Below are positions 1-11,471 of a stretch of 64,000 nucleotides of DNA, piece by piece. Source of the stretch: Anomaloglossus baeobatrachus (Eukaryota > Chordata > Amphibia > Anura > Aromobatidae); the NCBI RefSeq assembly GCF_048569485.1, contig NC_134357.1, positions 477,177,260 through 477,241,259 on the forward strand. The letters run 5' to 3'. The notes beneath the pieces are model-generated. The model did not search any database, was not told the DNA's origin, and worked only from the letters and a program-made list of their open reading frames with translations. The number at the start of each line of letters is the position of its first letter. The first letter of the stretch is position 1. A program made the translations under genes and the position numbers.

Positions 1-58
1 GTGTCATGTCACTGCATTGTTACTGTTTTGCTCTTAAAAATCTAAATTCAAATTTGTA

Positions 59-420
59 TTATTTTGTTAATCTAGCTTTGGCTTTCAGCAATGCCTGAAC
101 ACTTCTAGGCTCTATCAGATTCATGCATGTCTTGACCAAAATCTGATCCCAGGTCTCTTCTCCACGTTCCCAAGATTGGTGCATACAGGTCACCACACTT
201 GGGTATGTATATAGCTTTTTCTTCAACTCTACCCACAAGTGCTTGATTGGGTTGAGGTCTCGAGACTTGGAGAAAGTGGGGGCCATTCCAGCACCTATTT
301 TTCATTGTCATTGGTCCATTTCTTCTCTGATCTTGACGTATGTTTTGGGTCATTGTCATCCTTTTCATACCCATAGTTCTCATATTCCTTTGCTCCCATT
401 GTGTAAGGGGCAATAAACCT
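59..420 (-). pseudogene. Tc1-like transposase, C-terminal fragment
   Basis: Read on the minus strand, this is the second half of a Tc1/mariner DDE transposase. The piece nearest the left edge reads RDLNPIKHLWVELKKKL, the usual PDLNPIE-LW block, followed by the helical C-terminus ending LLKAKARLTK. The upstream part (about 300-420) carries a decayed form of the DNDPKHTS block in another frame, so at least one frameshift separates them. The third catalytic residue, normally the E of NPIE, is K here, so this copy could not cut DNA. The N-terminal DNA-binding part and both terminal inverted repeats are not visible. It is an old dead copy. Family assignment is secure, the exact limits are not. Confidence 0.8.
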
Positions 421-584
421 CCAAGACATGTTTATCGCTCATCCATTGGATTCTAATGTTGGCAACAGTGATATAGAACATTTTGATATAGCAATCCATA
501 CACAATGAATAAAAAGAGCATAACTGTGGCAGAAAAAAACATACTTATGATGAATGTGCTCAATATACAGGAATATCTATATAT

Positions 585-785
585 TATTTCTTTCTAATAA
601 ACATTTTAAAACAGCCATTAATTTCCACACCGCTTTACATACATCATCACTGTCCCCATTGGGCTCACAATATAAATTTCCTACCAGTATGTCTTTGGAG
701 TGAGGGAGGAAACCGGAGATCCTGAAGGAAACAAATGCAAACACGGGGTGAACACACAAACTCTTTGCAGATTATATCATGACTT
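585..785 (-). repeat. SINE-like dispersed repeat (V-SINE-type conserved segment)
   Basis: The stretch from about 660 to 770 contains the widely shared vertebrate segment that reads, on this strand, TCTTTGGAGTGAGGGAGGAAA, CCGGAGA, ACACGGGGTGAACA. From memory this matches the conserved part of V-SINEs such as zebrafish DANA. The flank 'gccattaatttccac...gctttacatac...cactgtcccc' recurs at 4364-4445, which shows it belongs to the repeat. No clean target duplication was found. Confidence 0.5.
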
Positions 786-1114
786 TATCTCCAGTAATAT
801 TGACATTTGTACAAATTGAACTATTGGCAAAGACTTTGAATTTTGGGCCATCAAGAAATTTTGATTATTTCAAACTTAATTGGACGTCAACAAAGTTGCG
901 CGTGATTTAACAGCTGAGAATTATTTTTCAATCTTACAGGAGATATAAGGCATTATTACTTATTAGAATATAAAAGTAAAAAGAGAATTGTTAGACATAA
1001 AGCTGATAAATGGAGAGGCATTATGGTCATATACAGTGTGCTGTACAAGTCAGGTATATGAGATACTGAATAATAACAGTACAGAGCGCAGACTGGCCTC
1101 AGACCCCACTATTA

Positions 1115-1240
1115 TAGTTACATTGTTACATAGGGTGAAAAAAGACCTAGGTCCATCTAGTTCAACCATCCTCCACCAATTCTACATTTTGTCATCAAGT
1201 CATTTATACCCAAAAATGTTCACGAACCCTCACACGTAAT
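1115..1240. repeat. Dispersed repeat fragment, family unnamed
   Basis: Sequence of the form 'acatagggtgaaaaaagacctaggtccatctagttcaacc' (here split: GGGTGAAAAAAGACCTAGG, then TCCATCTAGTTCAACC) is a motif I recognise from frog and other vertebrate repeats. Orientation and family cannot be set from one copy. Confidence 0.35.
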
Positions 1241-1281
1241 TCACGAGAGGTAAGACCAACATACAGTATATTAAGGCACAA

Positions 1282-2300
1282 TCACAAATGGCACAATAAA
1301 CCATGTGTGTTGATCCATATGATATATATTGGTCTATCCTGTAGTGTCTGGTTGCAGCAGCCTATCAAAGCCAAAGCCATGGGAAATGTTTGAGCATGCC
1401 AAGCAGTTGCCACAAGGAAAGCAGCCATGTCTAGGACCTGTTGAGCTAAACAGTTTTGGTATATCAGGAATATAATGGTCTTATCCAATAAATCTCTGAG
1501 GTTCCTGGATATTCTTGGTGTCAAGCACGGGGCATCTGGGAGAGCTTTCCCCAAAATTGGGTCAGATTTTAGCATCGCCCAGTGTTTAAATAACACTGAT
1601 AGCATGTTCTTCTATTCATAATTGAATGTTGAGCTATATCTCAGATTCCCACCACCATCCTTCCATTTATTAAGCATTGTAAAAGTTGGTCCCGAGTGGT
1701 CCTGCTAGCTCTATTGTAGCCATTCCATATACAGTGTTGGCTATTTCCTCAAATCTCACCTGAAAATCTGCAGCCTGTTTTTTGAAGGTGGTCTCAGTGG
1801 AAAAGATCCGCCTCATCCTAAGGAATTGTTCAACTGGGAGAGCTCTGATTGTAAATAGGCTGTGGGATGAGGTAGCATATAATAGTGAATTGACCGAGGT
1901 CGATTTCCTAAAGACATCAGTCTGGACCGCCCCTTTCATATTCACTTCCACACTGATGTCAAGGAAATCAGCCTATTCACAGCTATATACATAGGTCAAC
2001 TTTATATTAATGTTGTTCATATTTAATTTCCTCATAAATAGTCCAAGCTTCTCCGCCGTACCCGACCAAAAAATAAGTAAATCATCAATGTAGCGCATCT
2101 AGCACTGCACATGGTGCACGGCCCCCACACCCTATTCATCAAACAAACCCCTCAGGAAGAGGTTTTCATACGAGGGCACACAGGCCGCTCGATGGGTAAC
2201 TGGCACTGTCTTCTAAGAAGAAGCAGGTCTTCCACCCACGAAATGTACGTCGAGGTTGTGGGGGTCAATATTGGCGCACCTGTGGCTCTCTCGCTTTCTG
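1282..2300 (-). pseudogene. Penelope-like element relic (RT to post-RT region)
   Basis: On the minus strand, three blocks match in order the Penelope-like ORF found intact further right in this window. About 2000-2100 encodes MRYIDDLLIFWSGTAEKL, the reverse transcriptase YxDD region. About 1750-1950 encodes QTDVFRKSTSVNSLLYATSS followed by LRMRRIFSTET, equivalent to QTDMFRKQTAVNSLLHATSS and LRLRRVCSTN at 17.2 and 27.0 kb. About 1500-1600 encodes a counterpart of KHWPILLSDSTLRQYL and SRNLRDML. The GIY-YIG part is lost. Several frame breaks make it non-functional. It is more diverged than the 13.7-29.8 kb copies, so it is a different and older insertion. Confidence 0.75.
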
Positions 2301-4363
2301 GCTAATGCATTATGTTATTAACCACTATGTTACTTTGTACTGCACTGTTTTAGTATCGCAGGTCACCTTATACATCCTTCTAGTTATATGCTATTACTGT
2401 TTGTTTAGCAATCATTCTTAACATCTTTAATATAGCCTATTTGTTTTGCACGATATTACCCCACCATGTTTCTCCTCCTAATATACAAATAAACTAAGCA
2501 GGAACTAAAAGCACAAGACAGAACCATAGTAAATAAATTAACTGGCAGTGGACGTTTTAGCTTCAGGAGTTTAAACAGAAGACAGCCTCGTCTAGGGCTC
2601 ACAGAAAGGAGCAATTTAAACAGTAACAAATGCCATAGCTCCCTGACTGAGCATCACCAAAAGTCCCAGGAATTATGCAGGACTGTCGCATCGCTGCCAC
2701 TCGTTGCCTGCAACAAACACATGGCATCGCCCAGTTTCTGAAGTGAAGAAAGAGAGGATAGGTACTGGCCTGGATGTTACCACGTCATCGTTCGCTAAAG
2801 CAAACAAGAGGCCAGGCAGAGCGCAGTACCGGACAGTGGACTGCATTAGTGTGGGATAGGTAAACAGCAAGGTATTATTTTTTTTACACTCCTTTTTATT
2901 ACGATCTGGGGTCCTGTTGAGACCCCAAAGCGAAAAAAGGAACATTCGATTTGCATCTGAGTAGAATATAGAAACATTGTATGGGCACTACACGGATGTG
3001 AATGAATTGACTCTCAAAGGGTCTATCACAGCTGCACAGTCTGGTGTCTGCGGTTTTTATGCACGGCTGCTATTGGTATACAACCTACATCGTAACTTTC
3101 AAAAGAGGAAGTTTCAAAAAGTTTAAAAAAGGAAATGAAAATGTATTGTTCTTAAACTTTCACCATCTGGGTCTGTGTACTGAAGGAAAAGAACTCTCTG
3201 GACATCTAACTGTTGGGTAAGAGTAGACTACTCATTTACTTATATATATGTATATATATATAGATAGATTGATATATATTTCTAAACCTGGAAGTCCTAT
3301 TTAAAATCAAATAAAACACCCTTCGATGTGCTATTTCCAGGTGTATAGTTATAGTGGATCCTGGGCTAGCAAGAGTCTTACTATTCCTTCTTTCACACAA
3401 AAACAGGCAATAATCCAGTTTCCTGGGACCCCGATACGAATTTTACATTGAGACTGTAGAGTCTATCATAATGTTATCAACAGTTTTTGTCTGTTCACTT
3501 TTTGTCCAATTCTGTCCTTTTGAGTCTGACCAGGTCTGGGTAGCATAGATAGTGAATTTTGGGGATATCACACCCAACAGTTGTTATGGAAATGTGAGCC
3601 AATCCAGAAATCATCGTAAAAGAGTAACTTTAGCCATTGTTGATAGAAGTGCTTCAATCTGGTGCAGACATTTATCCAGTGTTTGAAAAATGTTTTTAAA
3701 AATTAAATTCTCTGTAGAGGTGAGTGAAACAGAAACAAATGCATTCAGTTGCGAACTCCACAATTGTTTGTTGAGTAGACTATTAGGATTTGTCTTTTTC
3801 TTAAGTTTTTGGAGCAGAAACGCTAAAAAAATCACAGAGTTCAAAAGTCCAATGTTTATTGGAGACTTGCAAAGTTTCTGACCCGAAAACTGACCAAAAA
3901 ACCCTCAGTGTCAACGTAACCTTAAATTGAATAATTATGTTCAAATCAACGCCAATCTTTGACCGGCTCAAATTATTTGGTCTCAAAAACAAACAAATAA
4001 ACTCTTTGTTTGGGCAATTTTGCCATATGGAAGGAATTAAATGTTTTTTGACCACAAATGGAAAGTGAGATAATTTTTCTTTATCATTTGAACATCGGTA
4101 ACACCTATAAAGAAAAAAGATCATCAACGCACCCAAAACCCTCGAAATAGGGCAAAACAAGGAGAGGGCTGGTTACCAAACCCAGTGTAATAATATTGCT
4201 TTATCTTTTCATATTAGGTGACCTCAAAAAGGTAAAAAAAATGTATGAATAAAAATAGCATTAAAGGGAGCAACAAAAATGAATATTCTTAGCCACAGCA
4301 GATTTGGAAACACACATTTGTTAGAGTTTTGTGGGGTATTTCTTTATTATGTTACTTGCTCAT
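2301..4363. other. Non-coding, no gene seen
   Basis: AT-rich sequence with no reading frame that shows a domain or a convincing pair of splice sites. It includes a short (TA)n/GATA-like tract at about 3240-3290. Small frames at 3611-3881 and 3801-4160 on opposite strands show no recognisable protein. Confidence 0.5.
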
Positions 4364-4445
4364 ATATTGTGCCGTTAATTTCCATAGAGCTTTACAGACA
4401 TGAGTATCACTGTCCCCCATAGGGCTCACAATCTAAATTCCTCTC
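4364..4445 (-). repeat. SINE-like repeat fragment, same family as 585-785
   Basis: The run GCCGTTAATTTCCATAGAGC, GCTTTACAGACATGAG, TATCACTGTCCCCCATAGGG, CTCACAATCTAAATTCC repeats the left part of the 585-785 element with few differences. It is truncated before the strongly conserved segment. Confidence 0.5.
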
Positions 4446-4779
4446 AATTTTTCTATTTTTTTGTTACTGCAGCCATTTGAGAGCATTGTTTTTTGTAGGA
4501 CAAGTAGTAGTTTTGAATAATTTCATTTGTTTTAGTATATATTGTACAGAAAAACTGGGTAACAAAATCCAAAAAAGAAAATGCCATTCTCCATTTTTTT
4601 TGGGGGGGGGGGAAAGTGCGATGGGGTTGGATAGTTTCTTTTATATTTTATACTGTCTCAAAATATATATTTTGATTTGTGTGACCACTTTCTGAGAAGC
4701 ATATCTTTATTTTCTCTCAGTGGAGCTGGGTGAGGGTTTTTGTTTTGCATAGACAGTTGATGCTTTGATGCATAAGGCA

Positions 4780-5654
4780 GTAAAGTGAAAAAGCTGTACA
4801 CTAAACACAATATTATAGGGAAATATTGGTAAAGCATAACCGCTATAGGAATATTAGAACAATGAAAAATACATTTGGCTAACTGGACAAAAAGGAAAAC
4901 ATGAAAAATGAAAATTGCATAACTGCTAAGGATATTTGAAATAGAAGAGATATTTAGCAAATGTATTGATCAATGCAATTGTGCCCAAATACTACGACAA
5001 GGTAATCTCTTATTATTCGGGAACCTAACCGTAAATGCTTCTCTATGTGCGACTAAAAATCTGCAGGTCTGGGCAGATAGGCTCCTGGCTATATAGATTG
5101 GTGAACAAAGCATAGCAGACAGGTGGGGTTCACAGACAGAAATAACTGAATACTCATGAGAAAAGACTGTCTGGAACACAAATGTGTGTAAAGTAGATGC
5201 TATCTTAAAAAACACATAACTATAACTGTCTGAGAAACCCGCCCATCTGGTATGCTCTGTTCACCACTCTATATGGCCAGGAGCCTATCTGCCCAGACCT
5301 CCAGATTTTTAGTCGCACATAGAGAGGCATTTACGGTTAGGTTCCTGAATAATAAGAGATTACCTTGTCGTGGTATTCTGGCACAATTGCATTGATCAAT
5401 ACATTTGCTAAATGTCTCTTCTATTTCAAATATCCTTAGCAGTTATGCAATTTTCATTTTTCATGTTTTCCATTCTTTCCAGTTAGCCAAATGTATTTTT
5501 CATTGTTCTAATATTCCTATAGCAGTTATGCTTTACCAATATTTCCTTATAATATAGTGTTTAGTGTGCAGCTTTTTCACTTTACTATAGTTATGTGTTT
5601 TTTAAGCTAGCACCTAGTTCACACACATTGTGGTCCAGACAGTCTATTCTCATT
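4780..5654. repeat. Four-armed inverted duplication (A-B'-A'-B)
   Basis: Arm A (4780-5142) is the reverse complement of arm A' (5225-5585) at roughly 90% identity by eye, over about 360 bp. Arm B' (5150-5224) is likewise the reverse complement of arm B (5586-5654). The arms abut almost without spacer, at 5224/5225 and 5585/5586. The order is A, B', A', B rather than the mirror order A, B', B, A' that a simple hairpin would give. This fits two copies of one unit in opposite orientation, with one circularly permuted. No coding content is evident. Confidence 0.8.
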
Positions 5655-7003
5655 GATACATAAGACAATCTGATGTCATTGGTCTGGATTAAAACTCTTG
5701 AGTCTATGCTCAGTTTCTCTGTCCGCCAGAATACAGTACATTCACCTTTTCTTCGAGTATTTAGTTTCTGTTATAGGTGCTTTGGTTCTATTAGGGTAAC
5801 AGGTGTATTCATTTACTCGTTTGACTGCCCCATCACCTTTCGGGTGCGGCTTTAAATACTTTCCCCCTGCTAGTATTTCCTGCTGGTGATATTCTCATTT
5901 TGATGTCCAGTCATATTGCTGTTAGTTTCTGACAGTCAGTGGAAGATCAGCTAGTATATGTCTCTCTGAAATTTATGATCTCCACTTTGCACCTTTCTCT
6001 TGTTTGTTGTCAATATGTATGCAGCATATTCTTTCGCAAATTTTCACCCCTTCTGGTATTTTGCATTTTATTGTTTGACCTACTCACTTTAGGATCACTT
6101 CCTACTTCAGCACACCTTCCCTTCTATGGGTAATGTTCACTCTGCTCCGCCCTCTGGCTCCTTAAGAGGAATGTGAAGTGCTCCATGGCTTATAAGGCAA
6201 CATAGGCCTTAATTGCCATGGTTTAGTCTGTGGTCAGGGTTATTCCAACTCCCGCAGGAAGCACTAGGGACTGCAGGGTTAGGGTCTCTAGTCTGTACAG
6301 GAACTGGGACTGCAGGGTTAGGATCTCTAGTCTGTACAGGAACTGGCAGTTTTATAGTGTATTACATTTGCCCTTTATGAGTAGCTGTATGAACATAACA
6401 TTTGATATTTTGTTGCATATTTGCAAGGGTATGGCAACAAAAAAAAGACTGATCACCTATAAACTGCTTTAGCATTGCAGTGTATAGTAAAAAATTATAG
6501 TCACCAACGAAGCTTAAGTGAAGTAAGATGGCAATCCATGATCATGTTGAAGGAAGGGGCATGCATGTCTATAACCATGGGGGGAGTAAGGGAGATACAG
6601 TATGTGCCTGAATTGTTGCTCCACCGGGATCATGCCATGTAAATGCCGCCGTCATAAATTGACAGCATGATATAAAAAGTTAAACAGCAGCAATCGGAAT
6701 AAACTCCAATCACTGCTGGAATGTAAGCAGGGTTTATGTTGACCTTTGTCCTTGTTGGAGAAAAAAGGCAAGGTTTTGTATCAAATAGCAAGCATTGATT
6801 ATACAATATGTGTTCCACGATTGCGACTGCGCAGAGATTTGTTTGGGTTTCAGATCCATCCAGTTCCTCGGGAAATTAGGAACAATTGGGAAATGCATAG
6901 GAAAGTTGTAGTGTGAAGGTGCTACTTAATGGATTTGAAGCATAAAATGGAGACTTGAAGGACAAAATGGATTCTGATCTCTCACAGGCAGCTATAACAC
7001 AAC
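5655..7003. other. Non-coding, no gene seen
   Basis: No domain-bearing frame or repeat is recognised apart from the short duplication at 6270-6345 listed separately. Confidence 0.45.
6270..6345. repeat. Two-copy tandem duplication, 38-bp unit
   Basis: GACTGCAGGGTTAGGGTCTC plus TAGTCTGTACAGGAACTGG is followed directly by a second copy with one base changed. Confidence 0.8.
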
Positions 7004-7602
7004 TAAGGGGTACTTTACACGTTGCGCGATCGCTGCCAATATATCGTCGGGGTCACGTCGTTAGTGACGCACATCCGGCGCCGGTAACGACCTCGCAACA
7101 TGTAAATCCTAGAGGGAATAATAAACGAGCACAGAAGCGTACAATATCGCTGATCTGTGTAACGTCGTTCATTTCCATAATGTCGGGTCGACCGCAGGTA
7201 CAATGTTGTTTGTCGCTCCTGCAGCAGCACACATCGCTGTGTGTAAACCCGCAGGAACGACCAACATCTCCTTACCTGCGTCCCGACGCCAATGCGGAAG
7301 GGAGAAGGTGGGCAGGATGTTATGTCCCACTCATCTCCGCCCCTCCGTTTCTATTGGCCGGCCGATTAGTGATGTTGCGGTGACGTTGCTGTGACGCCGA
7401 ACGCACCTCCCCCTTGAAGGAGGGATTGTTCAGCAGTCACAGCGACGTCGCCGAGCAGGTATGTGCGTGTAAAGCTGCTGTAGCGATAATGTTCGCTACA
7501 GCAGCAATCACCACATATCGCATGTGCGACGGGGGCGGGTACTATCACGCTGGACATTGCTAGCCGATGCTAGCGATGTCGCAGCGTGTAAAGTACCCCT
7601 AA
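7004..7602. mobile_element. Harbinger-type MITE (TAA target site)
   Basis: A 593-bp body (7007-7599) begins GGGGTACTTTACACGTTGCG and ends with the inverted match CGCAGCGTGTAAAGTACCCC. It is flanked by TAA on both sides (7004-7006 and 7600-7602). A 3-bp TAA/TTA duplication with G/C-rich ends is the signature of PIF/Harbinger elements. There is no transposase, so it is non-autonomous. The interior is rich in CG-containing words such as GCGATCGC and GACGTCGC. Confidence 0.75.
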
Positions 7603-7643
7603 CACCCCAATGTCACCCGATTTCAGTATTTTTGAAAATCATT

Positions 7644-8219
7644 TACTGTAGTTTTTGGTATATAAGACACACGTTTCCTTCCAAAAATTTATGAGGAAAA
7701 TGAGGGGTGCATCTTATAATCTGAGTGTAACTTACTGGGGGAGGTGGAGAAGGGTCACAGGAAATGCTGTGGGGCGCGGACGCTGTGATGTGGGCTGTGC
7801 TGCAGGCTGTGCTGTGGGCTGTGCTGTGGGCTGTCCAGGGGCCGCTATTCTGAAAATGTCATCGGTGTGGGCTTCAAATAATGGCGCTCAGTCGGCGCAT
7901 ACGCAGATGGAGCTTTCGGCTCAAGATCTTATCTGCGCATGCGCCGTCTTCTGCCCATTGATCTCCATACAGAGTTCTGGATTTTCCTCCTGCCTCACAG
8001 TGCCCGCAGCAAGCATCTGGGACACCCACTGCACCGCCCGCAGCATCACCCTACTCTAGCACCGCCCTTGCCTCCTATGACCCTGATCCAAAACCGCTGC
8101 CCCCCCCGGTAAGACACCAACGGATTATAAAACAGACCCCATATTTCCCCCCCTTTTTTTCTCTACATTTGGGTTGCATCTTATCATCCGGTGCATCTTA
8201 TAAAAAGAAAAGTACGGTA
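7644..8219. mobile_element. Non-autonomous DNA transposon with TATAAGAYGCAC ends
   Basis: The left end reads TACTGTAGTTTTTGG then TATAAGACACACG. The right end, reverse complemented, reads TACCGTACTTTTC then TATAAGATGCACC. These matching ends frame about 576 bp with no protein. The outermost TA on both sides could be a TA target duplication, but the superfamily is not certain. Similar ends are common in vertebrate repeats I have seen. Confidence 0.6.
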
Positions 8220-9540
8220 CCTAATACAGTATATAACATTTTTTAAAAAAACATTTGTCAAGTACAGTTTTAATTTTTTTGTTACAAGTGAAAGAGTATC
8301 AGATATGGCCCCATCATTAGCATGAAATCCACGCTCCCTACTCTACATCTGTGATATGAAGTAGAATCATAAGCACAATTATTAAAATATAATAGACCTA
8401 TAGACTCATGTGGAAGTGCGATAGTCTAAATGACAATCTAGGGATTGTTTTCGGCATTTTGTTCTCCTCAATAATTCTAGAATCTCTATTTTTTCTCGGA
8501 AAGTGGAAGGAAATGGACAAAACTGAAAATAATTCTAAAAATGATTTTGAGGAACTACAAATTCCGATTGCAGATGTGAGCATTTTTATTTTTATTCTCT
8601 GATAAAAACGTGTAGGTGTAATATATTCTAACATTTTATAACCGTCCTGACAGTTGCCTCAGATAGGGAGTGTCCCTTACGAAAGTATACCAAGTCCTTG
8701 TGGTTTCCTATTCCGCCACTACAACAAATGCAAATTGTTTAGCACATAGTGGAAAGTTGTGCACTCGGGGGGATGTGCACACGGAGGTTTTTGTGTAGGT
8801 TTTGGAGTGAAAACTCTTAAAATCCTCCTAATAAACTTGAAGATTCTGCTCCAAAAACTCTGCAAACAGTGTACACTCAGTGTGCACAAAGCCTAAGGAT
8901 ATTGTGGAGATTTAGCTCACTCGGCTGCAGATCAAGGTAATCACAAGAAACAGGTTTTGTTTAAACTTTAGCTGACTTATTTAGGCTTCATAAAGCAGTC
9001 AAACAATAAACTCAAAACAGCCTTTATCAGGCATAAAGAAACAAACAGTACCTATCAATCCATATACTTCTACGGGGTCCACCGCTTTTTTAGCTCAAGC
9101 ATTCTGATGGAATTCTGCACACCTCCATACACGTAGAGAATCTGCCTGAATCCTAAGGTCACCCTTTTAACTCCTGGACCACATCCTAGGGTGGAAATAT
9201 GTGAACAGCCATCCCACCCATCTCTATGACTGGTCACAACCCAGCAACCCTTGCCTATTAACCATCTCTGCATCTAACATGCTGTAGCCGACTTCCAGGT
9301 CTACATCACTGAGGCCATCAACCTTTGTGGAACATATCTCCCCCCAGGATATTTCCAGCGACCATCTTACAACTTGTATAGATTGCATGTTCTTTTCTTG
9401 ACTATAAGTGTTGTGCTTGTGCTACTAAATAAAATATTTAAGGAATATGGACCCCCCCAGTCCACCTACATTACTGGCCCTTTGAATAATTTCCAACTTA
9501 ATCTTAACACATACTTAACAACAGCCAATAAGAGTGGCAG
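8220..9540. other. Non-coding except one weak exon candidate
   Basis: No repeat is clearly recognised. The only coding-like stretch is at 8399-8589. The rest shows no domain. Confidence 0.4.
8399..8589 (+). CDS. Possible membrane-spanning exon of an unknown gene
   Basis: A frame open from 8408 to 8602 reads LGIVFGILFSSIILESLFFL, a plausible membrane span. It is followed by a polar tail, GKWKEMDKTENNSKNDFEEL and QIPI. A weak AG (ending 8398 or 8404) lies upstream, and a GT in the string GCAGATGTGAGC lies at the end. It is 2.8 kb upstream of exon 1 of the Ig-domain gene and on the same strand, so it could be a late exon of a neighbouring surface-protein gene. The pyrimidine tract is poor and no partner exon was found. 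It may equally be chance. Confidence 0.2.
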
Positions 9541-9808
9541 TTAAAGGGTTATTCCACACTTAGAAAGCTATTAACTATCTCATAACTAGGCCACTGATGA
9601 TAAGAATAGAGTTATGAAATGTTTTAATAAAAAATAAAACTGTTTTCAGGACTGCTGGAAATAATATTCCAAAGTCGATTGTTGGTCCTCAGCTTTATTA
9701 TAACTGAGTATTTCAGAACCATCTACTTTCGATTGATGTGGGTCCCTTCTGTTGGACCAACAATGTTTACAAGTTATCACCTATCGACAGGAGGTGAGTA
9801 TCATTGTA
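9541..9808. repeat. Left end of a TTAA-type MITE, interrupted
   Basis: TTAAAGGGTTATTCCACAC resembles the left end of the MITE at 50054. No matching right end was found. The T2 MITE at 9809 follows and may have split or replaced it. Confidence 0.4.
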
Positions 9809-10466
9809 TTAAAGGGAACCTGTCAACAGATTTGGCGACTATAAGCCGTGGCCACCACCAGTGAGCTCTTATATACAGCACTCTAGAAAACAGTTTATAA
9901 GAGCCAAGGTCGCACTGCAGAACGTTAAAAACACTTATAATATTCACCTAAGGGGTGGATCGGTCCAATGGGTGTCGCTGGTCTCCGGTTAGGTGCTTCC
10001 TTCATCTTCTGCAATCTCCATCATCCTGCCAAGCCCCGTGCATGACGCGTCTGGCATAATTCACAGTCAGGCCTCCTTTGCGCTCCTGCGCAGGCGCACT
10101 TTGATCTGCCTGGCTAAAGGCAGATTAAAGTACTGTAGTACGCATGCGCAGGCCATCTTAGACCTTTTCTCGCGCCTGCGCATTAAAGTACTTTGCTCTG
10201 TCCTTTCTGTGAATGATGCTGGACACGCCATGCACGGGGCTGGGCAGGAGGACGGAGATCACAGAAGATGGAGGAGGCACCAGACCGGAGAGCAGTGACA
10301 CCTATCGGACCGATCTGCCCCCTAGGTGAGTATTATAAAAGTGTTTTTTACATTATACAGCACAGCCTGGGCTCTTATATACAGTATTCTAGAATGTTGA
10401 ATTTAAGGGCTCACTGGTGGTGACCGCAGCTTATAGGGGCCAAATCTGGGGACAGGTTCCCTTTAA
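9809..10466. mobile_element. T2/Kolobok-type MITE, copy 1
   Basis: The body (9813-10462) begins AGGGAACCTGTCAACAG and ends GGGGACAGGTTCCCT, flanked by TTAA at 9809-9812 and 10463-10466. TTAA duplication with AGGRRA ends is typical of the T2 family of Kolobok elements known from Xenopus. Its interior repeats 'GAGCTCTTATATACAGC' near both ends and has the same layout as the copy at 51945. There is no transposase. Confidence 0.8.
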
Positions 10467-10799
10467 TATCTGAATCCAAGAGATAAAATTAAGGAAAAGC
10501 CCAGAGGTAAGACTTAGTCAAAAGTCATAGATTGCTGTTTATTGTTTATTAAAGAAAAAACTGTGAGGAAGATATTCTGCTGGAGCAAGTTGTGCTGCAG
10601 ACGTATTAATAAAAAGGAGCAAAATTATAGACTTTTTCATATTTGATTGAACTTTCTCCTATGATAATTATTACCCCTGTTAAGAAATATTGTAGAAACC
10701 GCCTAGTAGGGTGAAGGAGGGCAATAGGCTCTGTTTTGAGCATATTTCTACACGATGGCACTGTTATGGCTAAATAATCTGCTTATCTTTATGACATGA

Positions 10800-11350
10800 G
10801 CACTAATCCTTATGGGTGACTTTCGACTAACATCCACACTAATTCGAACCTCCCACTCCCGAATCCAAGACTTCTTCCGAGCTGCACCAAACCTCTGGAA
10901 CACTCTACCCCAAGAAGTTAGGACGAATCACAACTTACTCAGCTTCAGACGCTCCCTAAAAACGCTTCTTTTTAGGGCGGCCTATCACACTCCCTAGCCA
11001 AACTAATTTCACCTAATCCCTCTACAACGTCTCAGAACATAACCCCACATCAAACTCCATGGCACCCAAATGCATCTCAAGGCTCTGGCCAACTGGTCCA
11101 GGAAGCCATTATCTATCCCCCATGAGATGGCTGGATTGTCATTGTAAATAAGCACTTGTACCTTGCCCCTCCCCCCACCTCATTGTAGATTGTAAGCTCT
11201 CACGAGCAGGGTTGCCATTTTTCCCTTTAAATATTGTATCTTCTATAATTGTTACTTGTTTGTATATGTTCATGTATATGATATGTATATGTATATGAGC
11301 CTCCTGAATTGTAAAGCGCTGCGGAATATGTTGGCGCTATAGAAATAAAG

Positions 11351-11385
<35 letters not shown>
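10800..11385 (+). pseudogene. 3' end of a CR1/L2-type LINE with (ATT)n tail
   Basis: The frame at 10812-10997 ends with RIQDFFRAAPNLWNTLPQEV and LLSFRRSLKTLLFRAAY. This is the C-terminal block that closes many CR1/L2/Rex reverse transcriptases (LWN-LP...SL-SF-R-LK--LF). It is followed by about 350 bp of 3' UTR, then GCGCTGCGGAATATGTTGGC, GCTATAGAAATAAAG and a (TTA)n tail at 11351-11385. Everything 5' is missing, as usual for LINEs. The tail ends only about 22 bp before the signal-peptide start codon of the Ig gene. Confidence 0.75.
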
Positions 11386-11407
11386 GGGTTGTCTACAGGG
11401 AGAAGAT

Positions 11408-11471
11408 ATGAGAATGTTTTTGAGCTCGTTGGTCCCAGTCTTGACTATAATCATCCTTGTTCCTGGTGAAG
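11408..11471 (+). CDS. Exon 1: signal peptide
   Basis: It encodes MRMFLSSLVPVLTIIILVPG then E, with a basic start, a hydrophobic core and a PGE cleavage region. The donor is GAAG|GTGAGT at 11471/11472. It ends one base into a codon, which exon 2 completes to Val. A second in-frame ATG lies at 11384, made from the end of the LINE tail, and would add MGCLQGED. A TCTACAG at 11392-11398 could act as an acceptor if a 5' UTR exon lies upstream. Confidence 0.7.

Noticed and set aside
8745-8890. GTGCACAC-rich stretch as a possible small MITE
   Set aside because: GATGTGCACAC and GTGTGCAC pair weakly, but no target duplication or consistent ends were found.
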